Shown: piece after piece, positions 35,321-49,079 of the stretch | Layout: every line of letters begins with the position of its first letter | Position numbering within the stretch: position 1 is the first letter of the stretch | Assembly (NCBI GenBank): GCA_023653785.1 | Contig: JAMKCH010084916.1 | Span: forward strand, 32,453 to 96,452 | DNA from: Ophioderma brevispina | Taxonomy: Eukaryota; Echinodermata; Ophiuroidea; Amphilepidida; Ophiodermatidae | Length of the DNA: 64,000 nt | Reading direction: 5' to 3' | The notes under the pieces: generated by a model | Told to the model about the DNA's origin: nothing | Seen by the model: only the letters and a program-made list of their open reading frames with translations | Database searches by the model: none | Program-made: the position numbers and the translations under genes

Positions 35321-36364
35321 TGTAGTTTCTACTTTGTTCTGATAAAATACTCACAAGTTTCCTGAGAGTGCACGCAATCGTTTGGGGAGTACCAGCTTTT
35401 GAATTTGTCAGTATGCCTATTTTTTGAGATTACCCGACAATGCCTTTGTCGGCATAGGGTCCCAGGGTAGGAAATATCCACCTTGTACACCCGCCGATGG
35501 TGAGTTACCAGAAATACCAATTTACATGGCTTTTTGGAAATCCCATTATATTAATTCTTATCACGCAGTGAAACGGAAATTTTGTAGTATTAGTTGCATT
35601 ATTACACATGCTTAAAAGATTTCCTGAAAAACAATTTTGCCAAACGTTCTTCAAGCTTAGGGTTATTTGCATATATTAATTACCATATTATGTATAACAA
35701 ATGTTGCAAACTTATGGATTATAAGTGGTTTATTTGAGTGTTTTTGCTCCACAAGTACTTAAAAACTAGAAAAAATACTGACAAAAAGTAGTTCTACTGT
35801 CTAAATTGCAAAGTACCTACATGTTTCACTCCAGAAGCATATGGGTTATCCATTTCTATATGGGGAAATTACATAATAACTCCCATGATAACTACAATAC
35901 ATGTACGAACCACTCAATTATGAGGAAAATTTCAGCATTGTTTTGCTTTATGCACGAATTCTATTTTTGTATATACCATTAATATTATGAGAATAATAAG
36001 CCCAAAACTACAGGCCTAATGAAAGCCTGTAAATTATATCAATAATACTAGGTTCTTCGCCTTGTCAGTGCACAACTGCAAAATATCACCTTGGGGATTT
36101 CACGATGTTTATTTAGGTCCAGTAAATTTGTCTCAATGCTCTTGGAAAGGCTGTGAGGAATCAAAACAGGAGTAGGCCAGGAGTTTGTACACTGGATATC
36201 ATAAAAGTTTTCAAATGAATCAATTTGTTTGGTTAATTGTTTAAATTATTTAACCATTGTAAGGTTGAATTTAAAATATTGGACATGAAGAGGTCATCAG
36301 ATCACACGTGACTGATGAGATCTAGCTAAGGCCCATGCAAAAAGTAAAGTAGGTAAGGTCTTTA

Positions 36365-36480
36365 AGTGTGTGTGTGGTATGTGTGTGTGTGGGTGTGGGT
36401 GGGTGTGTGTGTGGCTGCATGTGCTTGTATGTTGTGCATGTGTCCCGGGGTATGGGTGCATGTGTTTTGTATCATGCAGG
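36365..36480 (+). repeat. TG-rich simple repeat
   Basis: Interrupted (GT)n with GTGGGTG variants, grading into TG-rich sequence to about 36,560. The minus-strand His/Thr-rich open frame over it is a repeat artefact. Confidence 0.9.
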
Positions 36481-37789
36481 TTGAAATAGTGATGTTTTGA
36501 TGTGTGCCTTTGTTTGCAGGATGTGGGAAAGTTAGTATGAATGGGTGTGCATACAGTATATAGTAGTGCATGGGCATATGTGTAAATGAAAAAAAAAAAT
36601 TAGAACAATCATTATCCAGCCGCCGTCCTCAAACCGCAAAATTAGATTTTACTAGTCTTGCATCAACAAGCTTAGGCCATGAATATATGGAACAAATTAC
36701 ATGTAATTTTCAATGGAGAAGGTTTAGATATCACTATATATCTAAGAATATCAGATTGAAAGAACATGTTGATATTTAACACTAGCGCTAAAAATATTTA
36801 TTTTAACTGCCAAAAAACTGAAACCCGCCTTTGAAAATGAAATGAAATACCAAACACGTTCATCAACGGGACCGTAGTCTACCCCCTGCCACTGCCACAC
36901 GTCAACATACGCACTGAACTTGTACTACATGCGTGGATAGAGATCTATACCAGGCCAGTCTGATGAAACGGGGTGGGGGGGGTCGGCGTGCACATGAAAT
37001 GCAAGCAAATTAATCAATTTTGATCATGAATGTCCCCACTCTATTTCAGTCAAGACCCTTAAACCATTAATATTACTATTCTGCCTACCACGGTCAGTGC
37101 AAATCTTATCATAGGGTGAGAGATCAAATAAATTCAGCTGAGAGCTGTGGTTTGGAAACTAAAGAAATGGGCCGGGCACGCCGCATCCCATCAGCAATCA
37201 CGCAAGTAAAAAACCCCCCCCAAATGGGGAAGCGGCGAAACGTATCGCCTGTATTCGATGCATAGTTCCCTTGGATCAGCACCCCGGGGGGGTGTGTGGC
37301 GACGTCGTCATGTGCATCTGGCACTCTAGGGTCATGGGTCCGAGTGCATCTGATCCTATTGGAACGCGTGGCAATATGGAAAAATATGGGCGGAGACAAA
37401 AGGAAAAAAATTAATAGAAACGCCCCCGTGCTATCGACCTCTGGGACCTCAAAATGATCAATGGCCAAAAATTAGGCTCTTGACAAACAGAGCTTTCTAA
37501 CGGTATATCACACTCCTTGTTCCTGGTTAGGAAGCCATAAATGAAATCAGTGATTTTAAAATAAAATTTAAAAAATACTTCCCCGGTTATGCTGAAAGCT
37601 GAAATTTCGATCATAATACTTTGAAGTGTGGTAAAAGTAAATAATGATAACAGCAAAAAGTGACCTTGCTGTTTTTTATCCGGGTGCTATTTGCCGAAGA
37701 AAACTGCGATTGGAGGACAAAAAACGGGGACCACGCACAGTCGAGTGTAGGGTTTCGCGTAGTGGACTTTGGTCATTTTTTTTGATTCT

Positions 37790-37955
37790 ACATGATTTAG
37801 ATTTCATCCTTTCTTAGTTAATATCATGAAGTTTTGGAACCATATTGATAATAGCCTCAATAATAGAGGCATTTTAAAACGTGTCTTTTCGTGTCGCCAC
37901 TACTTGCATTAGCGCTATTTAAAGTGACGGGCTCGACGTGTGCAATGACGGACGC
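37790..37955. mobile_element. Right half of a TAGGGTGTC-ended MITE
   Basis: Matches the last ~160 bases of the copy at 39,308-39,710, including ATCATGAAGTT, ACTACTTGCATTAGCGC and GGGCTCGACGTGTGCAATGA, ending GGACGCCCTA. With 35,067-35,320 it probably represents one element split by ~2.5 kb. Confidence 0.6.
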
Positions 37956-39307
37956 CCTATTGAGGAAGTATCTAAGCAGAAGCATAAGCAGAAAGGGCAT
38001 TTCGTGATTCCACATTCCACCAGCACCTTCTGTTTTATTTCATTATGTTTCATAGAACTCCCTTGAAAAATCTTATTCACAATTTTTTAGCTGATTCCGA
38101 CTTTTTTATAGCAATGCCCGTTTTGGCCGGTCCCATACGCCACTGTACTATAATTTGTCCGTTTACAGACAGAACTACAAAACTGTTAATTTCTACAGAC
38201 CGACCGATTTGCACTAGGATTTGGCACAATTAATTACTATGTTAATGGTTCCATGGTTCAGATGATGAAAGCCAACGACAACTTTTTTGAGGCACATTCC
38301 ATGATGAAACAAAGGCACATCCTGATGCTAGTGGGCTCTAATAACATAAAAAAAAGTATAACTTTGACTTGATAATTATGTCCTATGTAAAACGGTGGCC
38401 CATTTGCATTTCACTGGAAAAACTGTATTTTATGCTGTTTTCGGGAATTTGTATAAAAACAAAAATATGCATATTTTTGTTTGTGGGGTTTGGTTTGACA
38501 AACAGCTAAATGGCCAGGAATCAAGATAAATATTGGTTACACTTTGGTCCTTTTTTTAGTTTATAATACCCGTCGTCTAAAAACAGATGTTTTGACCAAA
38601 AAAACACTAAAAAACGGCCCTTTTGGGGAAAAATGCAATTAAAGCCAAAACAATCTTTGGATGACAACGCTCTGACTGTGGGTTACGAAAACTTCAATGC
38701 TTAGGCCATCAGAAAACATCTTTATTGAATCGGAGGGCTGCCATTTTTTGCTACCAGTTGGGCAGAAATGCCTTTTTCGCTCAAAATTGGCCTAAAATGG
38801 CTCAAAAATGGCAAATTTGACCAAATTTTATCCTATACTTTCAATTTTTACCCCTAATGGTATAATTTTCACTTCAATTTTACAGTGAAGAAGATAATGG
38901 CGGGGCCCCCAAACAAAAATGGATCAATTACCGGAAAGAATTTAGTATTCGCACAGCTCGAATTCAGCAACCGTAACGGAATAAACCGCATGTTAAAGGT
39001 GCCGAATTTTTAGTGGTGGCAGAATACGACATATATCCAAAATTGACCAAATCGGGCACCAAAAGAGCCCATTTTACAATGTTTTTGTGTGGTGGCACAG
39101 TATTCTCATTCGAGTTTTACACCGTATATCTATGGACACTCATCATATCACAGAGATATTGCACAACCCTCGCAGTCTTATTTTGACGTACTCACTTAGA
39201 AAATTCGTACAATCACAATTTGGTGTCAATTATTTCTAAGAAGTGTATCTTCCAATTAGCAATATCTTGCACAATTACATCACTTGCAAAATTTTCATCC
39301 GTCCCTA

Positions 39308-39710
39308 TCCATGAGTAGTGTGTCCAGGTGCATTTGAGAAGTTGTTTTTTCCACCTTGTTATTTTTTAATGAAAGATCTTGTCAAAAGAAACAAATTGAC
39401 ACCAAAAGTATTCGAATGGGTACGCGTTTGTGTAGTTATCGTAATTTTAAGGCTCAAAATCGCATTTTTCGTTTTTTGGTAAAAAATAAAAAGGCCCTAT
39501 TTGAAGGATTAATTACTCAAATTCACTTTCAGATCTGTATTTAATAGTTTTGAGTTTCTATCATGAAGTTAGTTTGGAACCATTATTGATAATAGCATCT
39601 CAAAATAGAGCGATTTTAAAAAAAGTGTATTTTTCGTGATCGCTACTACTTGCATTAGCGCATATGTGTAAGTGGCGGGGCTCGACGTGTGCAATGAACG
39701 ACACCCTACA
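39308..39710. mobile_element. Complete TAGGGTGTC-ended MITE, ~400 bp
   Basis: From TAGTGTGTCCAGG to CGACACCCTA, short imperfect inverted ends next to TA, as in Tc1/mariner-like MITEs. No protein. Related halves lie at 35,067-35,320 and 37,790-37,955. Confidence 0.6.
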
Positions 39711-40224
39711 AAATGAACATGCACATGAAATTACAGCCTTGGAAACCATTTTTGAAAAGACATCGCGAAGTATAAGGACAGTTTCTTCAAAATAGCGTTT
39801 ACTCAAAAGAGAAAGGCGATAAATTTGCAGTTTACATAGGAAAAGAACAAACTTCATGGTAGGTGTATGTAAAACAGTGTTTGTTTAAGTGATGGCAAGT
39901 CTTCAAAATTTTGATCCATTGGCTGCAATTTTGAAGGCTGATTTTTTGCATGGTGCAACTGCATAGTAGCTATCACTGATTGCAAGGAAAGAAACTGCAA
40001 AGGGAAAAGCCCCCAAAGCTTGTCTTGTATCAATAATCATTTGTTTTACTTTGGCCTTTTAATCCCTGAAAGTTGAATTGTGATCAAAAAAGCATGACTA
40101 GTAGTGAGATGATTTGGACCCCCCAGAACTAAGGCTTTAGCCCCCATTCTTAACATTTACAGTTTAATTTTAAACTCTTTTGGTAATGGGATTAATTTAC
40201 TCTCAGAAAATTGGTTTTCATTGA

Positions 40225-40400
40225 GCTCTAAACGTGCAGAAACCCTCTGGCTCAGGGGTTCGCCCCCTCCCGACCCCCACCGGGGCGTTGCCCCTGGACC
40301 CCACAGGGCCCTTAAGCGGTCCCTGGACCCCGGCCGTTAGGGCGATACTCCAGTCGCTTCGCGCCCTCCGTTCGGCTTTTCAGATTTTTTTTCCCAACTC
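40225..40400 (+). repeat. GC-rich interspersed-repeat fragment
   Basis: A sharply GC-rich block in AT-rich surroundings with CCCCTGGACCCC-type phrases (GGGGTTCGCCCCCTCCCGAC). It resembles low-complexity ends of transposons. The overlapping plus-strand open frame (40,234-40,515) is Pro-rich and not credible as a gene. Confidence 0.5.
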
Positions 40401-41689
40401 CCATTTGCATCTCGTTCCTACAAGATCACGGTGCTGTTGCCTATTAATTAATTACGGCTTGCACGTCAGAAATTTCCCAATAGTACACAGTGTTGCCTTC
40501 AGGAACTTTCCATAGCACAGTGAGACATGTTCCACTATTCTTACACTGTGTATGGGAAGAAAATTGACAGTTTTGCTGACACATGCGACTTTATAAACAT
40601 AATTCTGACGTACTTCCTAGGCATGTGGTGGTACTCACTTTTCTAGGCATGTTGGTATCATTTTAGTAGCACTGGAAAGCAGAGACCTCTACACCATACA
40701 CACAATTTTTTTTTTCCTATCCATACGTCAAAGCATGGCCAAGTTACCCATCTAACGACCACTGGATGACATTTGACCCCAAAAGGACCCCTCGAAAATG
40801 TGACCACAAACCTCGTCAACGTTGGACCTCTACTCTCCCACCCTATCAAATTCATATTCCGTATGTTAAAGGACGAGACACTCATAAGCCGGCAAAACAA
40901 ACCCACAAAATTGTTTTTTTTAGTATATAGATAGATTATATAGGTAAATCTGCATTTACACATTGACCCTAAGTGAAATTTGAACTTCAGTCCCTTTCGG
41001 GCTGAATAAAGTGTTACTACCTACAACATTTGCCTCTTGCTAGTGAAAAGTGGGTTCCTTTGGTATTAATTTTGAATATGAGTCCTTTATAATTTTGGTA
41101 TAGGGATTATAAATTCTGGCAAATGTTACCACAATCACAGAAAAAGATTGCAAAAGAATCAGAGCTTTGGAGAATTCAGATTTCCTAACCATTGTGTGCC
41201 ACTGAAAAAAACAATTAAAACACTGATAAAGAAGTCATGTCCAACATGTTCTTTTTCATTGCACATTGAGAATTCTTTCTTGCCTTAAATCGTGCAGTAA
41301 CTGTATCAAAGTATAATGATCTGCCTACAATTTTATATTTCACTCTGTAAAATATTTTGATTGAGCAAAAGATAAAGGCTGATCAGAGATTTTGAAATAT
41401 AATTATTTTGAGAGAAATTTAAAATAGTCATCTAGACTAAGATAGTCACCGAAAAATTCCAAAGTTAGAGATGAATCTGATTTTCCGTTTTCATGCAGTA
41501 AACCTTTATTCACAGTATAACCGTGCCTAGGATACCGTGTATAACAAAAACAAAAATTTCGGATCCGGATTTTAATAACAAGTTTGATGATGTCTATATG
41601 AAGACCTTCGATTTGAACTTAGTCATTTTCACACAATGATTAGTATATGGACAGTAATGATTGTACATGCAGCGCCCACATGCAGCGCC

Positions 41690-41822
41690 CATTCGGGCCC
41701 ATCCATGAGGACTTTTTCTCACCTGTTTACAGCACATTTTAGACTATGTTGGAAGAAAAAATGTCCACTCTTGTAGACTAACCTGTTTTACAACCCGGAA
41801 CTAAATTTAGCCTCCCTATCGA
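41690..41822 (-). mobile_element. Partial inverted copy of the 49,080-49,340 foldback MITE
   Basis: The reverse complement matches 49,081-49,215: GGTTAGTCTACA-type arm, TGTGCTGTAA..A.GTGAG and CTCATGGATGGGCC in the same order. The other arm is not recognisable. Confidence 0.65.
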
Positions 41823-41999
41823 ATACCCAGCCCCTTGTGGTCATTACCCCACCTGGTCACAACAGAATGAATTTGATTGGTTGTTTCATGGTCTTAATTG
41901 ATGTAACTGGCAAATCAAGACATGGTAAGAAAAGTTTAAGGTTACAGACAGGGTTGTCTATTTTTCCAGAAATCAGCATTGTTCCCAATCTTACAACAA

Positions 42000-44570
42000 T
42001 AACTCAGTCGATTGCCACAAATGAGGTGTCAAATAACGCGTAAATAAACGGCATTTCATTTATATCCATTGTATAATCCAATGTGTTGTTTGAACTTGAC
42101 AATTTCCCGTGGTGGGGATCTACCTTTTTTTGGGGTGGTTGATGTGAAATTCACTAAATATAACAGAAAAATATAGTTGACTTGAAATCTCTCATCACGT
42201 ACACACTTCTTTCAATAACAATTTACACATGAAGAGCGCTGCTCATTACTCTCATTACTGAATGGTGACTTCATATTTCCTGATACGCTTGGGGAGGATT
42301 TTGGCAATTCCTGAATTAATGTTCATGACGTTCGTAGAGACTTTTTAGACCCAGCTGTTCCAAAATTATATGTGCAATGATAAGGGGAAAATCCGGTATG
42401 TCTCGGCTATCGGAAGCTCTAAACAGCAATTTAAATAAACTTTCCTGTTTGAGGAGTGCTGGTGTTATTTGTTTTATTTTTGTAACGTTGCGCCATGAGT
42501 CATCCTTAAATTGAGGGTTGAAAAATACTCCAACTAATCATAGATTATGCGTCCTATACGTGCCTAGTGAGTGTTAAACAGCTGTGTGGTATGTGACTTA
42601 GATCAGTCCTGAACCCACAGTGTCATCATTGCAAAGGTGACATTCACTGTAAATAAGGTGACAATGGAAATATGCACGGCTATTTTTCTCCGGCAGTGGA
42701 CCAAGTTTGAACACGGGGATTGCAATGAGTATTGATGGCTGTCATTTATATGCGCGTACACGTTTTTTGTGGGCGCGGTCAGCATGGTTTGGCAGACACT
42801 ACAATGTATACACACATTCGATTGTGCGTATATTTAGGTCAGGCACCCGAATGTCTACACATCCGCGAATTCAGCGTCGGTGACTTGGCATAAAATTTGT
42901 TTATACAAGCGGTCAATGGAAGAGGCTTGTTTTGTGCCTGCCATTGCACCTTTAAATTAGTCTTCTGACATTCATACTACAGGGGCGGGGCACTCACTTT
43001 TGTTTGGGGTAGGAGTGGGCATGACAAATGCAAACTTGGGGGCTTGGACTGATTTTTTAGATTTTCAGTGAAAGTATGGTCTTCAAACTGATTTTGGTCA
43101 ATTTTATGGACTTAGGGACTGAATTTTGTGACAAATTAGAGGTTTTGGAACGAAGAACTGGGCAAAAATTTTGCCAAAAAATTTTACCTATAAATGGAGC
43201 TAAAATTGTTTGGGTTTTGTGGCAAAGTAGGGTCTAAAACTGAAATATACTCGTACAGGGGGTCAAAATAACTGCAGAAGAGGTGTGACTGGGGTATTGA
43301 CCGCTACACATACCCAGACCGCCATTTTCAGGTTTATGCCCCCTTCCCCGGGACATCGTATCCAATCTGACCACATGGATTAGATAACTGACAAGATCCG
43401 CTTCCTTTTGCCTATTCTGATAGTGACAAAAAAAAAAAAACTTGACTGATATATCTTGAAGCTTTGACTGATTTCTTTAGCTTAAAGCAACAGCATACAG
43501 TGAATGTCAGCTGATCTTACCCCCCATATTGCTCATCAGCGGCAAATTAGAAGTTAATTGGTGTATATGATAACTTGACAACCACGTTAAGACTGCTCCG
43601 GTCAGTGACAGACACGTACCAGCTTGAGCGGCATTAATGATATCATGAAGGCTAAATTGAGCAGGCTAATTGGGTGTGTGAAATATACTTGCTTTTTCAA
43701 GAACACAACACTGTACCACTCTAAACGGTCAAGCTTGTTGTTATTGCAAGTTACAAAATAGGCTGCAGCATTCAAGTTGTGTAATTTTTGGTGCGTTTAT
43801 TTTGAAATTGATGCTTACCTACGAGTTAGCAGTATCTGTACTGATTAACATAAAATTTGCTGTTTCAGGTATTTATAGAGTAGGGCCCGTATGCGGGGTG
43901 GGGGCCGCGTGATGCAGGTGTGTGGTGGTCACACCCCCAAATTCCACAAAAAGGGCAAAAATTCACTTTTTGGTGATGAGATGTTCAAAATGTTTAAAAG
44001 GACCATTTTTAGGAGGGTTGGTCACTCTTAGTACAAACAAACGGTCCACTTTTTACAAAAACGTGTACTTGTTTTCAATCCCAGGTGGGCAAGCCCCCCC
44101 CCCCCCAAAAAAAAAAAAAGTCCTGTGTGCGGCTCTGATCTGGAGTTTATTCCTGACAATAATTTTTTATTACTACTCTTTTAAAATTATTTTCCTAAAC
44201 TTTAGTAAGATTCAGTAAAACGCAGTGTGTTTTGGCAATTTTCCTCAGGTTTCAATCCAATTAGAAAGTGTGAAAAAACGACTTGATATTAAATAAAATT
44301 TGACTTGTTTCATCCTGCCGCCAAGGCCATAGAGCATACATGATAAATCACATAAAATTAGGCTATTTTTTTAATCTTTAAAATCTATATCTTTTTTTCA
44401 GGAACACACATACCCATTCCTGATAGCGTAAAGAAAGCATTTTCTATAAATGTAGTCCATTGACCATGAAAAAATTATGCTTTGGGGGTGCTAATTTCCA
44501 TAACAAATAATGTTTTAAGGCAGGATAAGATGCTGGCACCCTAAGTTAGTAACTTTTGACAAGTTTTTAA
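42000..44570. other. AT-rich noncoding stretch
   Basis: No gene recognised. About 42,135-42,200 and the GCCATTGCACCTTTAAA phrase near 42,942 resemble one end of TTAA MITE family 2 and may be remnants. A C/A homopolymer pair sits at 44,095-44,118. Confidence 0.4.
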
Positions 44571-44581
44571 TATGACATTAA

Positions 44582-44939
44582 AGACACTATCAGTGATTCA
44601 CCCGAAAGAGTCAAAATATTTTAAATTTGCAGGAATAGCTTAAAAAGTGAAGAATAAGTGTGTAGAATTCTCATAAGTTATTTTTTCAAAGCGAAAAATT
44701 GATAGCAAAGGAAGAAAACAGCAGTGTCCAAAGATAAGAATCTCCATTGAATTATGTGTTGTAGTAAGTGTCCGTTCTTACTGTAATGACTAAAATATCC
44801 GATTTGTCCTTATTAGGTTGCTTTTGGTCCTATAACTTGTGAGGTATGTTAGGATGCCTAAACTTGATACAAACACACAAAAATCTGGTTTTTGATGATT
44901 TTTTTGATTTTCTGGTTGAGCAAATCACTGATAGTGCCT
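44582..44939. mobile_element. TTAA-flanked MITE, family 1, copy 1
   Basis: 358 bases between TTAA at 44,578-44,581 and 44,940-44,943, with inverted ends AGACACTATCAGTGATTCA and AATCACTGATAGTGCCT. Two more copies lie at 45,809-46,158 (inverted) and 48,334-48,673. TTAA duplication suggests piggyBac or Kolobok mobilisation. Confidence 0.9.
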
Positions 44940-45689
44940 TTAAGTTGGACAACAAAATATGGATGTTGCTATAAGTTAATGTATGGCTGGCTAAGCCCAG
45001 CCTTGGGTTTCAGTATTATATGCTTAGGATAAAAGCACCTGTCAAGGACAGTTCTCCTGTCCCAGACATTCACCTGTAAATTGTGACTTGTGATCTATTT
45101 ATTTGGGTAATTGTTGGCATACGCTACTATGCGTACAATAATGATGGATTTTTCATTGGTTAAAGTTTTAATTTTTTTTTTCAATAGAGAAGTATCATTG
45201 AATTGAGCCTAAAAGGTTTTCATGCAAAGAAACTCTAAATTTGAATATATATCAAAATCTTTTCAATTCAGGCCAATTTATCAAAATTTTTTGAAAATTG
45301 TGAATTGATAATTACATAATACAACTTAAATAAAAAAAAAACCAAATCAAACAGTACAATTATTAAATGTACATGCATTTATTTTGTTGTCTGCTGCAAG
45401 AAGAGTGACACATCCGTGTGTCTGTGCATGTGTGTGTGTAGTAAAAATGTTAACCTTGCACTTAAAGGTGGTTGTTCCGATTTATGTGTATTGTGTTCTC
45501 TACTTGATATGAGAGTCTGGCATTTGCACATACACCCCATCAAGTACCGTGGGAAACAAACTTGCGATTTTGATGGTAGACGCAATGGTAGTAATGCATA
45601 TTGCAAGCCATATTCAATACTGTGCTAATAAAAGTGGTTAACCACTAAAACGGCGGTTTTTTGTTTATATCTTTGGAATGAAATGGATT

Positions 45690-45740
45690 CGAGGGCTCAA
45701 ATTTCAGGACGACAATGAGAAAAATACGGCCTTTCATCTG
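45690..45740. repeat. Short dispersed repeat
   Basis: TTCAGGACGACAATGAGAAA...CGGCCTTTCATCTGAT recurs inverted at 55,028-55,085. Fragment of an unclassified element. Confidence 0.65.
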
Positions 45741-45808
45741 ATATCAAAATCGATACTACTTCCGGGTAAACAGGGGGGTCCAAAGACGATCGGAACATGC
45801 CCCTTTAA

Positions 45809-46158
45809 AGGCACTATCAGGGATTTCCTCAATCAGAAAATAAAAAAATCACCAAAAATGGGATTTGTGCATGTCTGTATATAACAAGTATAAGTTTCCT
45901 AACATACCCTGCGAGGGATATGACTGAAAGCAACCTAATAAGGACAAAATTGTATATTCAGTCATTACTGTCCATACGGACACTTAGTACAACCTTAACT
46001 GAACAGAGGTTCATATCTTTGAATACTGCCATTTTCTTCCTTTGTTTTTCAGTTGGAATAACTCATGAGAATTCTACAGACTTATCTTTCACTTTTAAGC
46101 TATATTCCTGCCAATTTCAGATATTTTTAGTTTTTCGGGTGAATCACTGATAGTGTGT
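45809..46158. mobile_element. TTAA-flanked MITE, family 1, copy 2 (inverted)
   Basis: 350 bases between TTAA at 45,805-45,808 and 46,159-46,162, reverse-complement orientation to copy 1. Shared internal phrases include CCTAATAAGGACAAA and ATAACTCATGAGAATTCT. Ends AGGCACTATCAGGGATTTC and AATCACTGATAGTGTGT. Confidence 0.9.
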
Positions 46159-46162
46159 TTAA

Positions 46163-48329
46163 TGCACTCATACTCTTTTATGCATTGATCAATTAACTTC
46201 ATACTCAGTCAGAACCTCTGGCTCAAGGCTCATATGTGGTGTACACAGGTTGACCTCTGATGACCCAATGTGACCTTGGAGCCCATTCACAAAAATTGTG
46301 ACAGATGTTCTGGGGAACACTGTATTTTATATATATGTGTATGCTTTCAGGCAATCAGGAGGTCACGCTGACATGCGTTATTTTCTTGTAAACGAGAAGG
46401 CAACAAAATCTCTGTGACCTCAATAGCTGGTCGAAAACACTCTGGAAAATGTCCTGATTTGCAGTCCAAAATACCTGAATTCAATATAAAATAATGTATT
46501 ATTGTTGTGGAATGTTAACTATATATCTAAGGGGTCTAATATGACGTGAAAGAGTGTTTGGGGGTTAAAAACAACAAATTAAAAGTGATTAATTTTAAGT
46601 TTTGAAAAATTGTGGTCTCTGAAGTTATAGAAATCCCATCAAATTTTAAAGCATCCCAAATCATTAATTGAATTGTGTGCTACAAAAAAGTCTGTGTACG
46701 TATTACTCTATCTGTTTTAAGAAAGCAAAGCCCTCGGAAAATGTATAACCTTGCATTTACTGGCATCACGGAATTGAATTCTCATATGCTATAACATGTG
46801 CCTGATTTTCATCGATTTGAACTGCAGACGTGTGCAGGGAATGTGGACAATAGCAAGGTCGTTTGCCTATTGTATTTGTGAAAGCCCATGTAAAATGACC
46901 CTGTCCAACAATTTTCACTGTGAACAATAGTACTTGGGTGACCTGCTGACTAACTGCTTTAAGTCTCTGTTGCACACAACTGGAGTCAATGCACAAAATA
47001 AACACTATTTGGTACTCTTTGAGTGTAAGAGTGAAAAGCCCACTCTCGAAAAGAGCAAAATCTGCAAAATTCACTCCAAAAGAGCAAAAAAATCACTCCA
47101 AATAGGAGTGGGCTATACGGAGGGCATAATTACTTTTTTGGTTATTTTCATTAAGGCTGGGTTTCTTTGTATTTTATTACACCTATCTCAACATGAAATG
47201 ACAAAATGTTTTACATCTGGTCCAAGAAAAAAGTGCAGTGCCCTCTTGTGTCATGTCCTTTAATTTTGTGGTGGGAGTACTCTTTTCACAGGTATACTTA
47301 CATGTAAATGAGCTCAAGATAGCTAATTTTGAAAGTTGCATGAAAATTGAACATTGCGCTTTCTTTAAAATTGACGTTTTAGGTCAAAATTTAGCATGAG
47401 GGTGCTTTTTATATTAATAAGTTCTGATGGCTGTACATAAGTCACCGTTGGTGTAAATAGGTCATTGAGCATAAAGTTCCATCATTGCCAAGCAAAGGTT
47501 CTGTGACATTGAAGTGAAAGGGACTTTAGGAAATTAACTCCTGCTGTCAATAATAGATGGAAAAGCCCAACCAAATAATACAACCTGAAAAATACAAGGT
47601 TGCTATTAACATCCAAACCTCGTGTTTGGTGGTGTAGTAGGAATTGAGGCCAAGGAGTGGATGGTACACCTTTAAACTTCTAAGCTAACAAGCCGTGCAT
47701 TGGTTCTTTTTGATGGAATGACTTGAGCAACATTAATGGGATGGGAACTGCATGATAGGCGGCTGATGATTGATATGGGATTTGGAGTAACGGCTATGCC
47801 CACTGGAGTACTCTGACATGCCACTGCAACATTGAATGTCATGATGAATATGCCTGGTGTGTCAATGCCACATTTACCCAATTTACCTTTGTTGATGTTC
47901 CATCATTTATTTTTACTTAAGATTGCATTACATAATTCCATTGTGAATTTATCGTTCCAATATGGGCTTGGAGCTTCATTTAAATGTTCTATAGACTCAC
48001 ATTATTGTGTATGCGTTTGACTCACATATAAGTACTGACATGTGTTAGTGCATTTCAGTATAGGCACATGATGGGATTGGTTAACCCCCCATTCAGCAGG
48101 TATAGTTTACTAGCCAGTTATTACCAATGCAACCATGTAAGATCTCGTACAAACATTTTTTGAAAATTGGGGGCGTCTCTTCAAAAAGTGCTATTATGGT
48201 TTTAAGTGTGCTCCATTTTACTAGTATATGTTTAATGTTAAATCTTGTGCTACATCTACTCACATTGCTCTATATTTTGCAATTGTGGCTGCATTCCTCA
48301 CATTCCGCATTTTTCATCTTGTGCTCAAT
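46163..48329. other. AT-rich noncoding stretch
   Basis: No gene recognised. The longest open stretches (47,074-46,766 minus, 46,934-47,263 plus) overlap in opposite directions and show no domains. Confidence 0.4.
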
Positions 48330-48333
48330 TTAA

Positions 48334-48673
48334 GACCCGTATCATTGATTAGCCCAAAGATTAAAAAAAAAAAAATAAATGTGTGAATTTACGAAATTAG
48401 CTTATAATTGAAGGACAAGTTTGCAGATTTCTCATAAGTTTTATTTTTGCAACTGACAACGTAACAGAAAAAGAAGAAACAGTGTGATCAAAGTATGATC
48501 TCCATTCAATACGTGTTGTAGTAAGTGTCCATTCCGACACTAAGGACTGAACGTATGCTTTTGTCCTTACTAGTATTGACTGCTTTCTGTCTTAGCCTTG
48601 TAAGGGTATGTTAGGTACCTTACTTGTTACAGATTTTTCCGATTTCCGATTTAGGCAAATCACGATAGTACCT
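48334..48673. mobile_element. TTAA-flanked MITE, family 1, copy 3 (more diverged)
   Basis: 340 bases between TTAA at 48,330-48,333 and 48,674-48,677. Same orientation as copy 1, with CTCATAAGTT, GTTGTAGTAAGTGTCC and a CACGATAGTACCT right end, but with many small deletions and a 13-A run. Confidence 0.82.
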
Positions 48674-49079
48674 TTAATCATGTTGCCTCACATGTTTCAC
48701 AGTGTTTCTTTCCTCATTTGCTCACATTCCATGAGTTTCACCATGTCTTCATTTACTCTTATTTGGACATGTTTGATCATGTTCGGTTACTTAGTCATAT
48801 GCAACTTTTTCAGTAAGTGCTCACTGGCCTCGCATCCATCTTGTGCCTCAATCACCTAGTTTGCCTAACAAGTATTAATCCATATACTTTAATTACTCAT
48901 GTTGCCTTGGCATTTTGTTGTTGGCAGGCAGGATATGCAGCATTTGTGGTGTGATGCAGGGCTATGTGGTCAACCAGGTCATTCACGTCACCTGGGGAAG
49001 AATTCCAGAGGGAACTGAAAACCAGTGTAATTTCCACATAATACATCAAGACTTGAAGTTATTTTGCTGATATCTCAAA

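Noticed and set aside
36362..36577. Minus-strand 71-codon His/Thr-rich ORF
   Set aside because: It is the translation of a TG-rich simple repeat.
40234..40515. Pro-rich 93-codon plus-strand ORF
   Set aside because: It covers a GC-rich low-complexity repeat fragment and shows no domain.
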